A DNA stretch of 64,000 nt, taken from the NCBI GenBank assembly GCA_018826895.1, contig JAHJYA010000135.1, forward strand, positions 1-64,000. Reading direction: 5' to 3'. The stretch's first letter is position 1, and each line of letters starts with the position of its first letter. The notes beneath the pieces were generated by a model. That model made no database searches. It saw nothing but the letters and a program-made list of their open reading frames with translations, and was not told the DNA's origin. Source of the DNA: Gammaproteobacteria bacterium (lineage in GTDB: Bacteria > Pseudomonadota > Gammaproteobacteria > Pseudomonadales > Pseudomonadaceae). This document shows, piece after piece, positions 20,253 through 28,279 of this stretch. The position numbers and the translations under genes are program-made.

Positions 20253-20867
20253 TCAGGGCAGCTCCAACGCCATACGCATCCACTTCGGCATTTTGCAGGC
20301 CATTAATGCAGTTTGGTCTTCGGGCCTGAGCGCCTTCTTGATTGAGGCAATGCATTCCGGGGTAGAACCGTCTTTACCGAGATAAAATAGTGCGCTGATA
20401 GCCATCCCTACTTCGGTCCCGGCATGCTGCATGACCATTGGCGCCGCATGTACCAGCCTGACTTCAGCTTTCCCCATAAATAGCGATCGGCTGGGCCCGC
20501 TGGTGTAATAGATTGAAATGAGTGGCATCTGGGTGCTCAGTCCAAACTTTCTGACCGCATTGGCACCATGGATCTGCAGAACCTGACGGCTCTGCCTGGC
20601 AATCAAACTCACCACTTCCCATGCGCTTGGGCGAACCCGAGCAACGTATCGGCTGGATTTCGGGCGCATGTAGATTCCTCGATGCACCCGCTCAAGTTCG
20701 CCTCGGCTGACCATCCGGGCTATCGCCTTGGATACGGCGCCGCTCGTTCCAAGCTCCGCAAGGCGCCTGATGCTGAAGGGCCGCCCTTTAGGTAGGCGCC
20801 TGACCCGCTGCGCAACGCGGGTGGATACCGACAGTGCACAATCAGTGCGGGACATTGCGGCGCTCAT
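20253..20867 (-). CDS. DUF6088 / AbiEi-antitoxin-like protein
   Basis: RVAQRVRRLPKGRPFSIRRLAELGTSGAVSKAIARMVSRGELERVHRGIYMRPKSSRY (winged-helix antitoxin type) with DUF6088-like C-terminus; start chosen at MSAAMSRTD. Confidence 0.75.
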   Translation of the reverse strand: MSAAMSRTDCALSVSTRVAQRVRRLPKGRPFSIRRLAELGTSGAVSKAIARMVSRGELERVHRGIYMRPKSSRYVARVRPSAWEVVSLIARQSRQVLQIHGANAVRKFGLSTQMPLISIYYTSGPSRSLFMGKAEVRLVHAAPMVMQHAGTEVGMAISALFYLGKDGSTPECIASIKKALRPEDQTALMACKMPKWMRMALELP

Positions 20868-20869
20868 TT

Positions 20870-21133
20870 CTACCCGGTGAAGTCCAATGACGAACTGAAC
20901 AGTGGCCAATGTAAGGCGATCACTCGCCGTCGATATTCATCATCTGGCGCATCGCTCACCAGGCACTCTTCGAGGCGGCCCAGTGAGTAAATTTGGTCGG
21001 CCGACGGGTAGTGTCTGAGCAGGCTTTTTGCATAGCTGCGGATATCCTGAGGCAGTTCAGTGTTACGAGAGAGCTCTCGCAGGAACTCTTCGGTCTTGAT
21101 GACGCTGCGGGTTCTTTCACGTGGAAGAGTCAA
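20870..21133 (-). CDS. BPSL0761-family small protein
   Basis: 87 aa TLPRERTRSVIKTEEFLRELSR...LPQDIRSYAKSLLRHYPSADQIYSLG; directly upstream of DUF6088 gene. Confidence 0.75.
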   Translation of the reverse strand: MTLPRERTRSVIKTEEFLRELSRNTELPQDIRSYAKSLLRHYPSADQIYSLGRLEECLVSDAPDDEYRRRVIALHWPLFSSSLDFTG

Positions 21134-21199
21134 TGCGGTTATCTCCTGATTCAGTCAACTACGTCTACCGACGCCTGAGTTTTGATCTCCATACAAGCA

Positions 21200-22600
21200 T
21201 CAAAAGCAAGCCAGCAACTGTTGCCGGTAGTGCTTGGAAAAGCTGACCTGATGGCTTGGCTCAGCGGCAGAGTCCCCCAGGGATAAGTTGCATTTAGCGT
21301 CTGCCCCAATTACCTGCGCGGTGCCACTTCCAATACTGTCATCCACACCATCGATATTGCCGGCAGCCCCAATCCAGCCAGATATTGAACCTGATGTGGA
21401 GGCTGGCATCTGTACCTCGTTCAGCACCGCCAGGTCATCCGGCAGATCATCTGCAATTCTCTCCGCCAAGCACTGCAACGTCGGTTCCGCCATCATGAAC
21501 AGCCAAGCCTGATCATCGGGCTCGCCTGTGCGCCGAAGCACTCGCCCCAGCACTTGCCGGTAATGCAGCTCGGTGCGAATGCGGCTGAGGTAGCAGCACA
21601 CCTGGAGGCGGGGGATGTCCGTGCCTTCGCTGATCATTCCAACCGCGATAATCCAACGGCAGGCGCTGTGCCTGAACGCGTTGATCACCTGCTGCGCATC
21701 CGGGGTTTTGTTAGTCACGATGCGGCAACCTTCACCCCTGGCCTCCAGGGCCAGGGCAACTTGCTGGGCATGCTCGATGTCGGTGGCAACCACCAAGCCA
21801 GCCGCATCAGGCTTGATCAGGCGAAGCTCATCCAGCTTGCCGCACCCAAGACCGAGCAGTTGATCGATCACCTCGTCATGGCGCAGCAGCTCTTCGTAGG
21901 TGACAGGGGATTCCCCCAATAGTTTAGCGATGCTGGGAAACAGCCTGACAGTGCTCTCAGTGTCTAGCTCCTCGGTAAGTTTCACCTTCTGGTTGTCGAG
22001 CAGGACAATACGAGGGGAGCGGCACACCCCATCAGCTATGGCCTCTTGCAGTCCGTAGCGGTAGTCGCAGATCAGGTACCCCTCGGGTGACGAGTAGCGG
22101 GCCAGAGCAATGGCCCGGTCGTCCGAACGCCATGGCGTGCCGGATAGAGCCAAGGTGAAAGCGGCTCTGTCCTGTATCCGCTGAAGAATCTGCTGGCCCC
22201 AGGCGTTGCTCAGAAGTACATCGTGGCCGGCGCAGTGGTGAATTTCATCGAAAACCACGAACACACGGTAGTCATCAAGAAGCCGCCAGAACCCCTCATC
22301 TCGATATTCCATGGCCTGGTAGGTGAACGCAGCCCCCACTGCGCCGATCTGACCGTCCAGACGCCTGCCAAGCACCGTAGCAAAGGTCGAGCGAAAGCCC
22401 TCGACAACCTGGCAGGATGGCGCGAAGCAGAGCACCAGATCGATCCTATCCTGCTCAAGCAGTCTGCTGGCCAGCTCTGCCGCCATGCGCGTCTTGCCGG
22501 CACCCGGAGTTGCCTGGCAGAAGAAGTGCGGCGTGGCGGTAAAGTGCTCCAACGCCGTGCTGATGCAGCCGAGTTGCCAGTCTCGCAGCGAGAGGGTCAT
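21200..22600 (-). CDS. SF2 DEAD/DEAH-box helicase (XPB/type III restriction-like core)
   Basis: Walker A QATPGAGKTRMAAEL; motif II VFDEIHHCAGHD; motif III ALSGTPWRSD; motifs V/VI VGMISEGTDIPRLQVCCYLSRIRTELHYRQVLGRVLRR. Confidence 0.88.
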   Translation of the reverse strand: MTLSLRDWQLGCISTALEHFTATPHFFCQATPGAGKTRMAAELASRLLEQDRIDLVLCFAPSCQVVEGFRSTFATVLGRRLDGQIGAVGAAFTYQAMEYRDEGFWRLLDDYRVFVVFDEIHHCAGHDVLLSNAWGQQILQRIQDRAAFTLALSGTPWRSDDRAIALARYSSPEGYLICDYRYGLQEAIADGVCRSPRIVLLDNQKVKLTEELDTESTVRLFPSIAKLLGESPVTYEELLRHDEVIDQLLGLGCGKLDELRLIKPDAAGLVVATDIEHAQQVALALEARGEGCRIVTNKTPDAQQVINAFRHSACRWIIAVGMISEGTDIPRLQVCCYLSRIRTELHYRQVLGRVLRRTGEPDDQAWLFMMAEPTLQCLAERIADDLPDDLAVLNEVQMPASTSGSISGWIGAAGNIDGVDDSIGSGTAQVIGADAKCNLSLGDSAAEPSHQVSFSKHYRQQLLACF

Positions 22601-23187
22601 CGTGCGGCGGCAAGCGTCTTGAGTGTCTTCTCGATGGCGCGGAGATGACCCAGCAGGCGTGAGCTGCGGTCTCTAGCTTCCAGATACTCGCCTTCGACCT
22701 TGTCCCGAAGATGAGGCATATCATCCATGAGCAGCTTGTATCGCTCCGCCTCCCCCATCGAAGACAGGAAGTCCAACCGGATCTCTTTGTGGAGCGCCTC
22801 CAAGTGCTGATCCGCATCGGGCGAAGGCTTGAGCGGTTCAGTCGCATCATCGAACACTGAAGGTTCCTGCGCTGGCTCACATGCAGTCTTGAGGCTGTTC
22901 TCGAATCCGTTATCGATCAGCTCCAGCTGCAGATGTGCCGGAATGGGCTGCCGGTGGTAGATCTGTCCCCGCGTGCGGCGCTCCTCGTCATGTACGAGCC
23001 AGCCTATGTGCAGCATTCGGCGTATCTGCTTATACACATAGCGGCGCACATCGCCGATGCGAAAAGTCATGCCTTCCAGGCGCTTGGCATAGGCATCCCG
23101 CAGTTCACGGGTCGTGAACCTTGTGCGCCCGTCTTCCTGAAGCAGCTCATACAGCCGCCTGTCGAAGATGAACGTGGCCGATTTCAT
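22597..23187 (-). CDS. Uncharacterised 196-aa protein, probable helicase partner
   Basis: MKSATFIFDRRLYELLQEDGRTRFTTRELRDAYAKRLEGMTFRIGDVRRYVYKQIRRMLHIGWLV (winged-helix-like N-terminus) then helical C-terminus; 4-bp overlap with helicase gene. Confidence 0.75.
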   Translation of the reverse strand: MKSATFIFDRRLYELLQEDGRTRFTTRELRDAYAKRLEGMTFRIGDVRRYVYKQIRRMLHIGWLVHDEERRTRGQIYHRQPIPAHLQLELIDNGFENSLKTACEPAQEPSVFDDATEPLKPSPDADQHLEALHKEIRLDFLSSMGEAERYKLLMDDMPHLRDKVEGEYLEARDRSSRLLGHLRAIEKTLKTLAAAR

Positions 23188-23289
23188 TGAGGCACCAGAA
23201 GAGTAGTCGCGAAAAATGCGGATTATAGTCCGTGGTCTGTGCATCCGCAAACGCACGATAGTGCCGCCTCAAGTGGAATTGAGACGGTC

Positions 23290-23511
23290 ATGGATAAGTT
23301 GGCGAAAGCGTTGGGGGAACGCATCCGGACACAGAGGAAGGCCAGCAGGATTTCTCAGGATGCACTGGCGCTGGCCTGCAGTATCGACCGCAGCTATATG
23401 GGGCGAATCGAGCGTGGTGAAGTAAACATCACCGTCGAGAAGCTATATCGAATCGCAGGCGAGCTCGCCTGCGATCCGTCCTGTCTTCTGCCTCAGATGT
23501 CAGAGCTGTAA
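23290..23511 (+). CDS. XRE-family HTH regulator, divergent from helicase locus
   Basis: LGERIRTQRKASRISQDALALACSIDRSYMGRIERGEVNITVEKLYRIAGEL. Confidence 0.88.
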   Translation: MDKLAKALGERIRTQRKASRISQDALALACSIDRSYMGRIERGEVNITVEKLYRIAGELACDPSCLLPQMSEL

Positions 23512-23700
23512 CCCGGTGCGCTTGGTTATCTCGTGCAGCGACAGCTTGTCGCGAAAATACATCCGACGGATTTTGCCCATCATTTCCATACTGATCACCC
23601 TGTGTTCTCCTGCTCAAAAATTGAGCAGAAGGAGTTGAACACCTGGGTCAGTTTTCGATCGGCAGAACAGCCTCTACTGGGGCAGTTTTCGGTCAGCGGC
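23511..23700 (-). mobile_element. IS21-family left-end remnant (start of istA plus terminal repeats)
   Basis: Minus-strand MEMMGKIRRMYFRDKLSLHEITKRTG matches an IstA N-terminus and stops abruptly at the XRE stop codon; repeated GGTCAGTTTTCGATCGGC / GGGCAGTTTTCGGTCAGC motifs upstream, as in IS21 ends. Confidence 0.65.
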
Positions 23701-23884
23701 AACAGGCCTATCCGCATCAGGAGCTCTTTGCAGGGCTGGCTGCCCGCCTCAAGCCGGACTGAACAGGCGGGCGCCCCCGGTCCGGAGCAATAGGAGAAAG
23801 GGGGAGTTCGTCTAGCGGACGGAAACTGAGTAAAAAACGATCAATCTTGACCAGTGGAAGGTAGGTTGTTGTTACACCGGGGCT

Positions 23885-24079
23885 TCATCGGCCACGCCTG
23901 GCAGCTTCATGAGAAATCCGAGCTAGTTCTTCATTCGCAAAATTACGCTCAACCCATCGACGTAACGCGGTTTTGCCTACGCCCATCGACTTGCAGGCTT
24001 CGGGAATTGAATAGCCCTGATCTAGAACCAGGCCTGCTGCTTCGAGTTTGAAATCTGAACTGAATGATCTTCTGGTCAC
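23885..24079 (-). mobile_element. Truncated IS3-family OrfA
   Basis: MTRRSFSSDFKLEAAGLVLDQGYSIPEACKSMGVGKTALRRWVE matches an IS3 OrfA N-terminus, followed by unrelated residues; possible IS end TGGACACCCCGATAGGGCG at about 24128 (minus). Confidence 0.75.
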
Positions 24080-24088
24080 GTAAACACC

Positions 24089-24559
24089 TCATTGCTGGGC
24101 GAAGCCTAACGCCCTATCGGGGTGTCCAGAATCATCGAGCCACAACAACGAGATTTCCTCACTCATGAACATTTTTTTGTGTAGGTCTTGAAAACCGATG
24201 GCCGGCACCAGGTTGTGCAGGTCGGCCTCGGCGCGGCGGAATACGCTGTCGTTTTTGCTGCAGTTCTTGCGTCCGCCGTTCTGCCAGCACTGGCGCTGAT
24301 GACCGATCTGCCAGGCTGGGACGATGTGCTCCCATTCGATGCGCGCGGCGCGGTTAGCGTTCTTGCGCGGCACGTAGCCGCAGCTTTTCAGGTCGACGCG
24401 GTTGCCGGTGAATTTGCAGCCGCAGTAGAACTCGACTGACTGACGGGCGTAGAGGGTCCAGCCAATTTTCTTGGCGGCGCTGAAACTGGTGGGTGGGTTG
24501 GCGAGAGCAGGGGTACACAGAAGCGAGCAGAGCAGAACGAGGGTACGGCGCAGAGGCAT
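24089..24559 (-). pseudogene. C-terminally truncated endonuclease I (EndA/NucM family)
   Basis: Signal peptide, then [10 protein letters not shown]...[19 protein letters not shown]...[15 protein letters not shown]. The family normally continues well past this point; here it runs into unrelated [15 protein letters not shown] and stops. Confidence 0.82.
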
Positions 24560-24629
24560 GCAGGGGCAGTCCAAAAGCGCCGCATCATACGCCTTGGCAG
24601 CGCGCTGCCAAGGCTAGCCTTTTAATAGC

Positions 24630-24893
24630 TCAGCGGCTCAGAAGCAGCCCGACGACGCCCAGTATTACGATAAAAGCCAGCCACACCAGTGCATTGAGCG
24701 GGCTGCGGCGGATGATGCCGGCGCCGCGCAAGCGAATCGGCGGGGTGTCTTCCTGGTAACGATTGAGCAGTTCGCTGGCGTCTGCTTCGCTCAGGTTGAG
24801 GTGCTTACGCAGGCGCTGCAGGGCGTAATCCCGCTCGCCGAAGCGTACGGCGCGGGCGATATCCTCAGGCAACGGGGGTAGAGGTGTCGGCAT
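24630..24893 (-). CDS. Small conserved-type membrane protein (unknown function)
   Basis: 87 aa from MPTPLPPLPEDIARAV; C-terminal TM LNALVWLAFIVILGVVGLLLS. Confidence 0.6.
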   Translation of the reverse strand: MPTPLPPLPEDIARAVRFGERDYALQRLRKHLNLSEADASELLNRYQEDTPPIRLRGAGIIRRSPLNALVWLAFIVILGVVGLLLSR

Positions 24894-25022
24894 CTGTGGT
24901 TCTCCAGTCTGTACAGGATAGACGGCAGGGCGCACCAGGCGTTCATCCGATTAGACTGCCTGACCGCAGACCGCGCATGGGGTAGACTGGCGCGCTACGT
25001 CGCTCAATCAAGAAGTCCACCC

Positions 25023-25562
25023 ATGGCACAGCCGTCCACCACCTACAAAATCGACCTGAACCTCACGGACATGGACCGCAGTGTCTACGAGAGTCTGCGT
25101 TTTACCGTGGCCCGACACCCGTCGGAAACCGAGGAACGCCTGGCCGCACGGTTGATTGGCTACGCCCTGTTCTATCACGAGCACCTGGCGTTTGGCCGTG
25201 GCCTGTCGGATGTCGACGAGCCGGCATTGTGGGAAAAGAGTCTGGATGACCGGGTGCTGCACTGGATCGAAGTCGGCCAGCCAGACAGCGACCGTATCAC
25301 CTGGTGTTCGCGGCGCACCGAGAAGTTCAGTCTGGTGGCCTACGGCAACCTGCGCGTGTGGCAGACCAAAGCACTGGACCCGGTACGCAGCCTGAAGAAT
25401 ATCAACGTCGTGGCCCTGGACCAGGAGGCGCTGGCCAGCCTGGCGCTGAACATGCCGCGGGCCTTGAACTGGAGCGTGATGATCAGCGACGGCGAGCTGT
25501 TCGTCACCGACGAGCTTGGCCAGCACGAGATCCCCATGCAATGGCTGGCGGGCGAACGCTGA
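25023..25562 (+). CDS. yaeQ: YaeQ family protein
   Basis: MAQPSTTYKIDLNLTDMDRSVYESLRFTVARHPSETEERLAARLIGYALFYHEHLAFGRGLSDVDEPALW. Confidence 0.93.
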   Translation: MAQPSTTYKIDLNLTDMDRSVYESLRFTVARHPSETEERLAARLIGYALFYHEHLAFGRGLSDVDEPALWEKSLDDRVLHWIEVGQPDSDRITWCSRRTEKFSLVAYGNLRVWQTKALDPVRSLKNINVVALDQEALASLALNMPRALNWSVMISDGELFVTDELGQHEIPMQWLAGER

Positions 25563-25655
25563 GCCGCGCGGGCCTTGGCGCGTTGTTAGGGCCCTTGATT
25601 CACGCCAACACCGGCGCTCACCTGAGCGACCTTTCACCTGGTAGATACAACCCCC

Positions 25656-27365
25656 ATGCGCATTGAAGCCCGCCCCCTTCCCGCTACGCTGCCCGACCTG
25701 GGCAACCTGCCGCCGCTGTTGACTCGCCTGTATGCCGCCCGCGGCGTGCAATCCGCCGAGGAGCTGGACAAGGGTCTGGCGCGCTTGATCCCCTATCAGC
25801 AGCTCAAGGGCATCGACGCCGCGGTGCAGTTGCTGGTCGAGGCCCTGGAGCAGCGCCAGCGCATCCTGATCGTCGGCGACTTCGATGCCGATGGCGCCAC
25901 TGCCAGCACGGTCGGCGTGCTCGGCTTGCGTCTGCTTGGCGCGGCCCATGTCGATTACCTGGTGCCGAATCGCTTCGAGTACGGCTATGGCCTGACCCCC
26001 GAGATCGTGGCCGTGGCGCTCGAGCGCCAGCCGGATCTGCTGATGACCGTGGACAACGGTATCTCCAGCGTTGACGGCGTCGCCGCAGCCAAAGCCGCTG
26101 GCTTGCGCGTGCTGGTCACCGACCACCACTTGCCGGGCGCTGAATTGCCGGCAGCCGATGCCATCGTCAACCCCAACCAGCCGGGTTGCGATTTCCCCAG
26201 TAAGGCCATGGCCGGCGTCGGCGTGATGTTCTACGTGCTGCTGGCGCTGCGCGCTCGTCTGCGTGAGACAGGTTGGTTCGCTACACGGCAGGAGCCGAAT
26301 CTGGGTGAACTGCTCGACCTGGTGGCCCTGGGCAGTGTGGCCGACGTGGTGCCGCTGGATGCCAATAACCGCATCCTGGTGCATCAGGGCCTGGCGCGTA
26401 TCCGTGCCGGTCGGGCGCGGCCTGGTCTGCGTGCGATTCTCGAGGTGGCGGGGCGCGATCACCGGCGCATCACTTCCACCGACCTCGGCTTTATTCTCGG
26501 TCCACGCTTGAATGCGGCTGGGCGCTTGGATGACATGGCCCTTGGCATCGAATGCCTGCTCTGCGAAGACGAAGCCCTGGCCCGTGACATGGCCGTACAG
26601 TTGGACCAGCTCAATCAAGACCGCAAGGCGATCGAGCAGGGCATGCAGCGCGAGGCTCTGGCCCAGCTCAAGGACCTGCCGCTGGATGACATGCCGTTCG
26701 GCCTGTGCCTGTTTGAGGCCGATTGGCACCAGGGGGTGATCGGCATCCTCGCCTCGCGTCTCAAGGAACGCTACCACCGCCCGACCATTGCCTTTGCCGA
26801 TGCCGGCGAGGGCGTGCTCAAAGGTTCGGCGCGTTCGGTGCCGGGTTTCCATATCCGCGATGCATTGGATGCAGTGGCCGCCAGGCACCCGCAATTGATC
26901 AGCAAGTTTGGCGGCCATGCCATGGCGGCGGGGTTGTCGCTGCCGCAGGAAAACTTTGGTGCTTTCGCCGCCGCCTTCGATGCCGAGGTGCGCCGCCAGC
27001 TCTGCGAGGATGACCTGACCGGGCGTCTGCTCTCGGATGGTCAACTCGGCGTCACCGAGTTCCACCTGGAACTGGCCCGTGCGCTGCGCAATGCCGGGCC
27101 CTGGGGCCAGCATTTTCCTGAGCCGCTGTTCCATGGCGTGTTCCAGATCGTCAACCAGCGGGTGGTCGGTGAGCGCCACCTCAAACTGGTGCTCAAGACC
27201 GAATGCGGCAGCGTGCAACTCGACGCCATCGCCTTCAACGTCGACCGTGAGATCTGGCCCAACCCCACGGTGCGCTGGGCCGAGCTGGCCTACAAGCTGG
27301 ACCTCAACGAGTTTCGTGGCAACGAGAGCGTACAACTGATGATCGCCCACCTGGCGCCGCGCTGA
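25656..27365 (+). CDS. recJ: Single-stranded-DNA-specific exonuclease RecJ
   Basis: DHH motifs VGDFDADGATASTVGV, VTDHHLPG; DHHA1 GSARSVPGFHIRDALDAVAARHPQLISKFGGHAMAAG. Confidence 0.97.
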   Translation: MRIEARPLPATLPDLGNLPPLLTRLYAARGVQSAEELDKGLARLIPYQQLKGIDAAVQLLVEALEQRQRILIVGDFDADGATASTVGVLGLRLLGAAHVDYLVPNRFEYGYGLTPEIVAVALERQPDLLMTVDNGISSVDGVAAAKAAGLRVLVTDHHLPGAELPAADAIVNPNQPGCDFPSKAMAGVGVMFYVLLALRARLRETGWFATRQEPNLGELLDLVALGSVADVVPLDANNRILVHQGLARIRAGRARPGLRAILEVAGRDHRRITSTDLGFILGPRLNAAGRLDDMALGIECLLCEDEALARDMAVQLDQLNQDRKAIEQGMQREALAQLKDLPLDDMPFGLCLFEADWHQGVIGILASRLKERYHRPTIAFADAGEGVLKGSARSVPGFHIRDALDAVAARHPQLISKFGGHAMAAGLSLPQENFGAFAAAFDAEVRRQLCEDDLTGRLLSDGQLGVTEFHLELARALRNAGPWGQHFPEPLFHGVFQIVNQRVVGERHLKLVLKTECGSVQLDAIAFNVDREIWPNPTVRWAELAYKLDLNEFRGNESVQLMIAHLAPR

Positions 27366-27458
27366 GCGGCAATATCTGGTCGCATATCGCGGCTGCAATA
27401 GCGGAATTTTTGCTCGCCGCCTGTGTTCTGATTTGCATCCCGATATGGAGAACAATCA

Positions 27459-28178
27459 ATGAATACGCGCGGTTTGCTCGATCAGTTGCTCAAATCCGGC
27501 CAGGACATGCTGCAGAACAAAGCGGGTGGTTCATCGGCTGGCGGCGGCCTGGGTGGTCTGTTGTCCGGTGCTGGCAAAGGCGGCCTGGGCAGTGTGCTGG
27601 GTGGTGGTGCCGGTAAAGGCGCGCTGGCAGGTGGGGCGCTGGGGCTGTTGCTGGGCAACAAGAGCGCGCGCAAGTTTGGTGGCAAGGCGCTGACCTACGG
27701 TGGCCTGGCGGCGCTCGGGGTGATTGCCTACAAAGCCTACGGTAACTGGCAGGCACAACAGGCCCAGGCGCCGCAAGGCGAGCCACAGACACTGGATCGT
27801 TTGCCCGCGCCCCAGGTCGAGCTGCACAGCCAGGCGATTCTCAAGGCTCTGGTGGCTGCGGCAAAGGCCGACGGCCATGTCGATGCCCGCGAGCGCGAGC
27901 TGATCGAAGGCGAGTTCGTCAAACTGACCGGTGATGCCGAAGTGCAGCGCTGGCTGGAGAGTGAGCTGAACAAACCGCTCGATCCGGCCGATGTGGCTCG
28001 CGCGGCCAGCACCCCGGAAATGGCCGCAGAAATGTACGTGGCCAGCGTGCTGATGGTCGATGAGGAACACTTTATGGAGCGCGCCTACCTGGACGAACTG
28101 GCCCGCCAACTCAAGCTCGACCCGCAGCTCAAGGCTGAGCTGGAAGCGCAGACGCGCCGCGAACTGGCCGAGGTCTAA
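27459..28178 (+). CDS. DUF533 / TerB-like (YebE family) inner-membrane protein
   Basis: Gly-rich N-terminus; ILKALVAAAKADGHVDARERELIEGEF; C-terminal LDELARQLKLDPQLKAELEAQ. Confidence 0.87.
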   Translation: MNTRGLLDQLLKSGQDMLQNKAGGSSAGGGLGGLLSGAGKGGLGSVLGGGAGKGALAGGALGLLLGNKSARKFGGKALTYGGLAALGVIAYKAYGNWQAQQAQAPQGEPQTLDRLPAPQVELHSQAILKALVAAAKADGHVDARERELIEGEFVKLTGDAEVQRWLESELNKPLDPADVARAASTPEMAAEMYVASVLMVDEEHFMERAYLDELARQLKLDPQLKAELEAQTRRELAEV

Positions 28179-28279
28179 GCCGGCAGCGCGGTCGTCACGC
28201 GTGCGACCAAAGGGGCATTTCCCCGGCGTCGGGCTTGCGTCTAGGCTCAGTCGCATCGATAGGATGATGCGAGGCGCGC

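Noticed and set aside
25008-27455. 815-aa minus-strand ORF
   Set aside because: Exact antisense shadow of recJ (and yaeQ-side sequence) in high-GC DNA; His/Gln/Arg-rich composition, no domain; recJ on the plus strand is unambiguous.
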